From assembly GCA_963204915.1 (NCBI GenBank), contig CAUJHS010000115.1, positions 1 to 48,022 of the forward strand: a stretch of 48,022 bases of DNA, read 5' to 3'. Source of the stretch: Planctomycetota bacterium. Lineage in GTDB: Bacteria; Planctomycetota; Planctomycetia; Pirellulales; Pirellulaceae. The notes below the pieces were generated by a model. It did not search any database and was not told the origin of the DNA. It saw only the letters and a list, made by a program, of their open reading frames with translations. Both the position numbers and the translations under genes were made by a program. Shown piece after piece: positions 42,969 to 48,022 of this stretch; position 1 is the stretch's first letter; each line of letters opens with the position of its first letter.

Positions 42969-44393
42969 TTACTCTACCTGCCGGACGGCGGGCGGCCCCC
43001 AGGTTCCGTCGATGATGGACGGGGCGGTGTCTTTCGGCCAATACAACCGCATCATCAGAACGAACTCGCCCTTGGGGGCCGGCAGCCAGTTGGCCTCCCG
43101 GTCCTTCTCAGGCGACTCGTTCTGGATGTAGATGTCCAGCGACCCGTCTGGGTTGTACTTCAGCGCGTTGCGCGGGCTGACCGTGTACTTGTTCAGCGGG
43201 TTGTCCACGAAGAAATAGGCCGCGTCGTACATGGTGATCGACCAGAAGGCGTTGACCGGCGGGGTCTGGCCCTTCGGGAAATGCGCCACGTACTTGTTGG
43301 CTCCGCTGTACTTCTGGCCGTCGGCATCCTGGGTGGACGTCGGGTAGATGGCGTCCTGCGGCCGGTTAGCTCCCAGCCCGATGGCCGTGATGAAAGCCCG
43401 TTGGAGATAATCGGCGCCATAAACGCCAGCATTCGTCGTGAACGTCCAGCCGTTCTCCAGCTTTCCCGCGTCCTTGAAGTGGCCCATGATCTTCTCTTGG
43501 GCCGCTTGCGGCGCCTTCGCCAGCGCTTTGGCCACCTCGGCATCAACCTTGGAAATGTCGAAGTCCTTTCCGGGCACGATCCCGATCTTCGCCAGCTTCT
43601 CGACCATGGGGGCGTCTTCAGCCGCGGGCGGATTGTCCTGCATCAGGGTCGCCAGCAACTTGAAGTACGACCCGGCATCGAGCTGGTTGACCTGCTCTCG
43701 CACGGCGGTCTTCATGTCGATGGCCGGATCGGTCTTGCCCGCGGGCGGCGTGAACGGCTTGCCGTAGGCGCTGAGGGGCCGGAGGTCGTACTTGTCCATG
43801 ACCGCGTGACAAGCCTTGTAATCGTCGGGAGTACCGGTGCAGTAGGTGCGGCCGAGGATCCAGACCATGTTGGTCGGAGCCTTCAACTCCTTCACGCCGT
43901 CGGGCAGGTTTCCCTTCCAGTCCGGCCCGGTGATCGCGTAGGTTTGGGCCTTGTTCCCCGTGGTCCGCGTGCCGGGGACCTCGAAGACGTTCGTCCAGCC
44001 GTCGAGCGTCGGCATCAGAAAGTAGCGGTTGCCCATGTCCGGCAAGCTCAAGAGGTAAGGCTCCTTCGCAAGGTCCAGCCAAGCGGTCGAGTAGAGCGTG
44101 TCGGCGTTCGGGGCGGTCACGTCCCGGAACTTGGCGCTGGGGTACTCCCGCATCCGCACGAACTGGCCCATGGGGGCGTGGGTTCCCTTCAACTCGTCCG
44201 TGTTGGTCATTACTCGGCGGGTGAATTCCATCGTGACCAGTGGGTAGCCGTAGACGTAGGCATCGACGGCGAGGTTGGCGGCATCGTCCGGCTTGGCGGT
44301 TTCGTCGGCCTGCGTCGGGTTCGTTTGCACGAACAGCCAGCCACTGGCCAAGATGAGCATCAGGAGCGAGACGGGACTCTTGAGCGCGTTCAA
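42969..44393 (-). CDS. exported DUF1254/DUF1214 protein
   Basis: 474 residues from TTG 44391-44393, chosen because CGAAAGGA lies at 44400-44407 six bases upstream and the protein then opens with a signal peptide (PVSLLMLILASGWLFVQT). The alternative start at 44513 lacks both. Family text: AVDAYVYGYPLVTMEFTRRV, APNADTLYSTAWLDLAKEPY, GNRYFLMPTLDGWTNVFEVP and later WSITMYDAAYFFVDNPLNKY. DUF1254 and DUF1214 domains are widespread in secreted bacterial proteins with unknown activity. It ends 66 bases before the DUF4239 gene. No transmembrane segment follows the signal. Confidence 0.85.
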   Translation of the reverse strand: MNALKSPVSLLMLILASGWLFVQTNPTQADETAKPDDAANLAVDAYVYGYPLVTMEFTRRVMTNTDELKGTHAPMGQFVRMREYPSAKFRDVTAPNADTLYSTAWLDLAKEPYLLSLPDMGNRYFLMPTLDGWTNVFEVPGTRTTGNKAQTYAITGPDWKGNLPDGVKELKAPTNMVWILGRTYCTGTPDDYKACHAVMDKYDLRPLSAYGKPFTPPAGKTDPAIDMKTAVREQVNQLDAGSYFKLLATLMQDNPPAAEDAPMVEKLAKIGIVPGKDFDISKVDAEVAKALAKAPQAAQEKIMGHFKDAGKLENGWTFTTNAGVYGADYLQRAFITAIGLGANRPQDAIYPTSTQDADGQKYSGANKYVAHFPKGQTPPVNAFWSITMYDAAYFFVDNPLNKYTVSPRNALKYNPDGSLDIYIQNESPEKDREANWLPAPKGEFVLMMRLYWPKDTAPSIIDGTWGPPAVRQVE

Positions 44394-44399
44394 GGTTTG

Positions 44400-44407
44400 T
44401 CCTTTCG
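44400..44407 (-). promoter_or_regulatory. ribosome site deciding the TTG start
   Basis: On the minus strand the sequence is CGAAAGGA, six bases before TTG at 44393. It supports the TTG start of the DUF1254/DUF1214 gene over longer frames. Confidence 0.6.
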
Positions 44408-44628
44408 TGAAGAGCGCGTCAACGTGCAGGGAAACTTGGTCTGGCATATCCATGCGGGCGGATGAGCCGAATATGAAAGGGAACACTGTACTACGAGGCG
44501 AAGCGCGCAACATCGAATCCGCCGGCGCTGAGTGCTAATTCGCGAAGAGGTTGCGCCCTTGCAGTATCCTACGATCCTGTCGGGCCCACCCGAACGAGTG
44601 CAACACCCAAGCGTGAGTGTGAAGGCCA

Positions 44629-44646
44629 TTAGCATAATTAGCATAA
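44629..44646. repeat. tandem nonamer TTAGCATAA
   Basis: Two adjacent copies of TTAGCATAA in an intergenic region, upstream of the divergent gene starts at 44393 and 44867. They could bind a regulator or may be chance slippage. No further copies are seen nearby. Confidence 0.4.
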
Positions 44647-44769
44647 GTTGTGCCGCATAGAAAACAATAGAGATCGCACAAACGCAACTCTCAGTTCCAC
44701 GAGATGTTATCGGAAAGGTGCTTGTGGGGCGTCGGTCTTGCCTTTCCGCAAGATGTCCTAACAGTGTGA

Positions 44770-44799
44770 CGATACCGCACAGCCCAGTATGCGGTATCG
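44770..44799. repeat. hairpin in leader of hypothetical gene
   Basis: Arms CGATACCGCA (44770-44779) and TGCGGTATCG (44790-44799) pair perfectly over ten bases with loop CAGCCCAGTA. It lies 68 bases upstream of the start at 44867. No T tract follows, so it is more likely a protein-binding site or mRNA leader element than a terminator. Confidence 0.5.
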
Positions 44800-44866
44800 G
44801 ACTTGCCGCTCCTGTCCTTGGCGCCTACTTGGCGCCGCGACGAATCGCGGAAAGTGGAGGCAACGT

Positions 44867-45256
44867 ATGAGATGTCACAGGCGCCCGTGGACGCTGGGTC
44901 AGGGGCTTTGGAATCGTGAACCTGCACCGTCGCAGGTTGCTTCGGTCACGCGACGGACGTGGCAGCGTTGCGCCGCCTTCGTCGTGGCCGGTCACCGTTC
45001 CGTGCTGTTCCTCTACGACTCCTCAGGTCTCGATGGAGATCAAGAATACGTCGTCATGGTCCGCACCCGTCGCGGCATCATCGGCGAAGTGGATTCCATC
45101 ACAGTCAACTCATTCGCGGTAGAACGCATCGCGTGGTTGATCGATCAGTTTCTCGACCTCCCCGGAGAGACCGTCGAACTCGGTTCCACCATCCGCCCGG
45201 AACAACTAAAAACGCCGAGGCAGCATCGCGAAAGCCGTTGCCCGCTTTGCTCATGA
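44867..45256 (+). CDS. hypothetical small protein
   Basis: ATG 44867 follows GGAGG by six bases, which decides the start over the upstream ATG at 44789. The 129-residue protein has a Arg/Trp-rich N-terminus, then RCAAFVVAGHRSVLFLYDSS, YVVMVRTRRGIIGEVDSITV and a helical FAVERIAWLIDQFLDLPG. The C-terminus carries a single CPLC motif. I do not recognise a family. A small alpha/beta domain is likely. The next hypothetical gene starts 25 bases after its stop, so the pair is probably co-expressed. Confidence 0.5.
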   Translation: MRCHRRPWTLGQGLWNREPAPSQVASVTRRTWQRCAAFVVAGHRSVLFLYDSSGLDGDQEYVVMVRTRRGIIGEVDSITVNSFAVERIAWLIDQFLDLPGETVELGSTIRPEQLKTPRQHRESRCPLCS

Positions 45257-45281
45257 TCTTCATTTCCTTCCCTCTCAACCC

Positions 45282-45596
45282 GTGAACCACCATCAATCCC
45301 CGCTTCCACGCGACTACTTTTACAACGCCCGTTGGACCTACGACCCGCAGGCGCAACTTGTGAAGAACGAGTTTAATCGCGTCATCACCGATGTCGGGCT
45401 GGTCGATCCGTCCGCCCAAAACTTGACCGACCGTGAAGGCTACCTGCTTGCCGCCGCCCCCAATCTATTCCAGGCGGTCGAAGAGCGACTCGGCCTCAAC
45501 GAAGTTCACGCACCGGCGATTCCCCGCAGTCACCGCACGGTCAAAGCCGCACGCGCGGCCGTCGATAAGGCGCCGAACGACCCGGGCGACGAGTGA
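45282..45596 (+). CDS. hypothetical small protein
   Basis: 104 residues from GTG 45282; there is no strong ribosome site, but coupling to the gene 25 bases upstream would explain that. Text: PRDYFYNARWTYDPQAQLVK, NEFNRVITDVGLVDPSAQNL and TDREGYLLAAAPNLFQAVEE. It is acidic and helical with no membrane segment. I do not recognise a family. Codon use appears consistent with coding DNA. Confidence 0.5.
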   Translation: MNHHQSPLPRDYFYNARWTYDPQAQLVKNEFNRVITDVGLVDPSAQNLTDREGYLLAAAPNLFQAVEERLGLNEVHAPAIPRSHRTVKAARAAVDKAPNDPGDE

Positions 45597-45753
45597 ACCA
45601 ATTCATTGGCTCATGCGGTCCCGGCGTCACGTCCGTCGGGGCCGCTTTTCTTTTCGTCGTCCTGGGATACCGAGGAGGGCATCGTCTGCGCTGCCGTCCC
45701 TGCGCGGGCTTCGGGCCAATCCGCGCCGGCGGTCCCCTCCGACGAGCGCGGGG

Positions 45754-45876
45754 TCACACGGATGGCGGCGGCTCAACGTCGCTCGGGCGAAGAACAGCCT
45801 GCGCGCTGCGGCGGACGCTGAGCACAAAGACGGTGTCGTCCTTGATCGTGAAGACCGCCCGATAGGTGGGGCGGGA
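45754..45876 (-). pseudogene. ParE/RelE-type toxin C-terminal remnant
   Basis: Minus strand: YRAVFTIKDDTVFVLSVRRA then QAVLRPSDVEPPPSV to the stop at 45754-45756. The Y-R-x-x-F-T-I...D-T-V-F-V-L-x-V-R motif is that of the last strands of ParE/RelE toxins. A TGA precedes it at about 45888, and the text before that, in another frame (IREFTERGVAAQA), suggests a frameshifted N-terminal part. No antitoxin gene is visible. The rest of 45597-46166 has no supported gene. Confidence 0.4.
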
Positions 45877-46166
45877 ACCGCGTCATGACTTAGACCATGA
45901 CCCGTGGCCTGGGCGGCGACTCCCCTCTCCGTGAACTCGCGTATCGGCAACGCACGCCAACCGTTCGAGCCGATCATTGACGAACAAATCATTTATTCAA
46001 CAGGTCTCCGGACTGCACCGGATGCGACCGGTCACTCTGGGGACACCCCCGTTTAGACTTCCGCAAGCTGGAGTAGTTCACGAACAGGCTCACCCGTTCC
46101 GTCAATTCGACTTGTGAACGAGTTCGCGACTCAGGGCGTGACCTGTGTCGTCGAACCCCCGCGAAC

Positions 46167-47354
46167 TCACTTTGCACCTTGTTGAACTGCGGCATGCGTC
46201 CGACCATGAGCCTGAACCTGCCAGTCAACAATTGCCGTGCGGCAGGAGAACTTTTCCTCCACTTCGCGGAGGAACGCCTTCTGCTCGCACTGCCGCGAAC
46301 GGAGCACGGGATCGCGAAGGACCTGGTTCGTCAACGCCTGATTGACGATCCAGGCGAACAACTCGATGCCGGCCCGTCGCCAATCGCTTTGGAGTTGGGG
46401 CGCCTCGTGCACGGGCGTCGCTTCGGGCAAGGTAACGAGCAGGACGCGCGTGAACTCTGGGTCGCGCAAGCGAGGCAAGAGCGTCTCCACTTCGGAAGGA
46501 ATCTGCATCGACTGCCGCGCGACTTCCCGATGGTACGCCAGCGCCGCATCGAGCAACAAAATCGTGTGGCCGGTGGGCGCCGTGTCGAGCACGACAAAAC
46601 CCTCCTGACCCTCATCCACGGTGCGGGCGAAGGCGCGGAACACGGCGATCTCCTCGGTGCAGGGCGAACGGAGATCTTCCGCCAGCAAGGCGCGCCCGGC
46701 CTCGTCGAGTTCCTTGCCCGTGGTCGGCAGCACTTCGGCGGAAAAGGCGGCGATTTCGGCGGCCGGATCGATTCGGCTCACGCGGAGATTGGGAATCGCC
46801 GTCTTAATCGCCGCCGCCACGTGCGCCGCAGGGTCGGTCGTGCTCAGGGTGACGGGAAAGCCACGTTCGGCGAGCGCCACGGCGACTGCGCCCGCAATCG
46901 TTGTATTTCCTACTCCGCCTTTGCCCATCGTAAGGATGACGCCGCGTCCGGTTTGCGCCAGTTCGTCAATTAGGTCGCCAAGCGCGGCGTTCTCCGCCAC
47001 CTCGGGAGAAGCATGCGCGTCATCGCTCTCGAGCGTAGCCGGCCACGCCTTAAGCCGCCTAGCGCTTTCCTCGTCGGCACAGTCGGCCAGGGTCAGCATT
47101 TGCAGCGTTTCGTGCGTGGCGGGATCGTTCCAGATCGCTACGGCCGAAGCGATGCGCGGGAAGTGGGCCGCAGCGGTGGCCGGGTTGTGATTGCGGCAGC
47201 AGCGCAGATACCGAGCGGCGTCTTGCACGAGCGCGTCATCTGAAGCGGCCACGCGACGCAGTGAGTGCGTTGCGAGGCGATGGGCTTCCTGCCAGCGGGC
47301 ATCCGGCGTGCGAAGCGGGTCACTCGTAACGGAGAGAGGTTGGGAGTGACTCAT
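46167..47354 (-). CDS. ArsA-type ATPase half with new N-terminus and altered P-loop
   Basis: ATG 47352-47354 follows AAGGAGGG by six bases, a strong site that decides the start. The 395-residue protein has residues 1-125 of unknown helical fold (DDALVQDAARYLRCCRN; ATHETLQMLTLADCADEE), then an ArsA/GET3-type ATPase (about 126-395) matching the second half (A2) of bacterial ArsA: SLxVTL-type STTDPAAH at 171-178, CTEEIAVFRAFART at 232-245 and DTAPTGHT at 257-264. The P-loop is G144-KGGV-G149-N150-T-T. In this family K150 binds the phosphates; here it is Asn, while signature Lys145 is kept. The usual A1 half is missing, replaced by the unknown domain. It could be a degenerate or regulatory ATPase linked to arsenite export. 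No ars genes are seen nearby. Confidence 0.72.
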   Translation of the reverse strand: MSHSQPLSVTSDPLRTPDARWQEAHRLATHSLRRVAASDDALVQDAARYLRCCRNHNPATAAAHFPRIASAVAIWNDPATHETLQMLTLADCADEESARRLKAWPATLESDDAHASPEVAENAALGDLIDELAQTGRGVILTMGKGGVGNTTIAGAVAVALAERGFPVTLSTTDPAAHVAAAIKTAIPNLRVSRIDPAAEIAAFSAEVLPTTGKELDEAGRALLAEDLRSPCTEEIAVFRAFARTVDEGQEGFVVLDTAPTGHTILLLDAALAYHREVARQSMQIPSEVETLLPRLRDPEFTRVLLVTLPEATPVHEAPQLQSDWRRAGIELFAWIVNQALTNQVLRDPVLRSRQCEQKAFLREVEEKFSCRTAIVDWQVQAHGRTHAAVQQGAK

Positions 47355-47795
47355 TGTGATCCCTCCTTGGATCGTCAGGGTTGAGCGTAGGTGGGCGTTT
47401 AAGTGAGTTTCCGCCTCTGCCCCGTTTGGCCCACTCTGTCTGCATTTTACGACCGCCAAGGGGATGGTCAAGCACTTTTTTATAATTGTTACGAAATTCG
47501 ACAAGAGTCGGCGCGGTGCGTTTTGGCGTCGCCACGCATCGGAGGTCGACGGTTCGGCGCGCACGAACCGCGGCCCATGGGGCAACAGGCGCCGACGGAA
47601 GGGATCAAGCCGTTCGTAGCCCGGCGCGCGGCGCTCAGGGCCTAACGCCCTGCGCGAGTTTGGCAAGGCCGCAAGCGATCAGGAACGCAGGAAAGAGGCG
47701 ACGCGATCGCGGGGGCGAAGGCGCGCGGCGTGCCGCACGTATCCTAAATTCTGAGCAAAGATGAGTCATAATCCTTGCACGCGCTGGCGTTTGCT
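47355..47795. other. no gene recognised
   Basis: A GC-rich stretch upstream of the ArsA-type gene. It has the promoter side of that gene at about 47370-47500, with AT-rich AAGCACTTTTTTATAATTG near 47470-47489 on the plus strand. No coding sequence is supported further right. Repetitive Arg-rich frames here are shadows. Confidence 0.4.
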
Positions 47796-47814
47796 CTGGG
47801 CGATATTCGCCCAG
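47796..47814. repeat. perfect hairpin
   Basis: CTGGGCGA (47796-47803) pairs with TCGCCCAG (47807-47814) around TAT. It lies just before a terminator-like hairpin at 47822-47853. Confidence 0.6.
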
Positions 47815-47821
47815 GGTCGCG

Positions 47822-47853
47822 AAAGCCCCAGCTTCTAAGTGCTCCGGGGCTTT
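47822..47853. terminator. terminator-like hairpin, bidirectional
   Basis: AAAGCCCC (47822-47829) pairs with GGGGCTTT (47846-47853), with inner AGC/GCT, and TTTTGTCG follows on the plus strand. It could end a transcript entering from the left or act in the leader of the gene beginning at 47968. Confidence 0.65.
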
Positions 47854-47925
47854 TGTCGTTCCGGGCCGGCGCGTCTCTCTGGCTTGGCTCTCGCGCGTGG
47901 CGGGAGCGGTGGTGTCCTGGCACAC

Positions 47926-47949
47926 GACCGCCCCGCACCGGGGGCGGTC
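47926..47949 (+). promoter_or_regulatory. leader hairpin before last gene
   Basis: GACCGCCCC (47926-47934) pairs perfectly with GGGGCGGTC (47941-47949) around GCACCG. It ends six bases before GGGAG (47956-47960), the ribosome site of the gene at 47968, so it could affect ribosome access. I cannot assign it to a known riboswitch or protein-binding leader. Confidence 0.55.
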
Positions 47950-47967
47950 CCTTTCGGGAGTTTCCCC

Positions 47968-48022
47968 ATGATTGCGATCGCCCCAGAATCCAGTTGCGCC
48001 GCAGGCGCTGTCGCCCTAGATG
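47968..48022 (+). CDS. start of a gene leaving the window
   Basis: ATG 47968 follows GGGAG by seven bases. Only 18 residues are visible (MIAIAPESSCAAGAVALD), too few to identify. The hairpin-rich leader before it is an unusual setting. Confidence 0.55.
   Translation, partial: MIAIAPESSCAAGAVALD

Noticed and set aside
42930-44465. 511-residue plus-strand open frame
   Set aside because: It is antisense to the DUF1254/DUF1214 gene, lacks family motifs and is rich in Arg, Gly and Val as expected of a GC-rich shadow.
1-48022. CRISPR array
   Set aside because: No regularly spaced direct repeats of 24-40 bases were seen on reading.

Overview
The window is 48 kb of high-GC bacterial chromosome that reads as Planctomycetota, probably a Pirellulales-like lineage. 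This is inferred from gene families and architecture only; there is no rRNA or intact tRNA to confirm it. The markers are a giant DUF1080 / membrane-bound dehydrogenase / c-type haem protein, a second PVC-style multihaem cytochrome with a beta-propeller partner, a formylglycine sulfatase, a SASA-type esterase, a secreted WD40-caspase protein, a Pkn-type Ser/Thr kinase with a membrane sensor, and many secreted proteins of more than 500 residues.

Layout. 0-2.4 kb: mobile debris (an IS5-type transposase cut by the window edge, a hypothetical gene, an IS256 fragment, a decayed WD40 fragment). 2.67-16.0 kb: five collinear plus-strand genes for exported or membrane proteins: a trypsin-thioredoxin-TPR lipoprotein, a zinc-ribbon/DUF805/TPR protein, the 1413-residue haem protein, an M66 (StcE/TagA-like) metalloprotease and an FAD oxidoreductase. 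16.0-17.7 kb: a graveyard of IS110, IS66 and tyrosine-integrase fragments. 18.07-22.59 kb: a two-gene unit with a secreted unknown protein and a WD40-caspase protein. 22.6-24.1 kb: an IS630 fragment, decayed coding sequence and, at 23.83-23.91 kb, the 3' half of a tRNA-Asn followed by a strong hairpin, which looks like an old attachment site.

24.1-36.9 kb: a PAS-AraC regulator divergent from a seven-gene run: enolase-superfamily cis-3-hydroxyproline dehydratase type, DapA-superfamily lyase/deaminase, S9 peptidase, sulfatase, SASA esterase, pentahaem cytochrome and beta-propeller protein. Together they suggest use of a hydroxyproline-rich, sulfated or acetylated glycoprotein or collagen-like substrate. 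The enzyme families are seen; the substrate is inferred.

36.9-40.1 kb: two remnants of the same HTH-type gene family, in inverted orientation, flank a minus-strand gene that fuses an Hcp-like (type VI secretion tube) domain to a TIR-like/nucleoside-deoxyribosyltransferase-like domain, plus a divergent esterase. Two strong terminators on the minus strand end the Hcp-fusion transcript. This is the best candidate for an undescribed system. 40.3-44.4 kb: a minus-strand set (outer-membrane protein remnant, Ser/Thr kinase with sensor, DUF4239 protein, DUF1254/DUF1214 protein). 44.9-48.0 kb: two small hypothetical genes, a ParE-like remnant, an ArsA-type ATPase half with an altered P-loop, and a hairpin-rich leader in front of a gene leaving the window.

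The large ORFs antisense to real genes are GC-rich shadows and are left out. No CRISPR array, rRNA or intact tRNA was seen.
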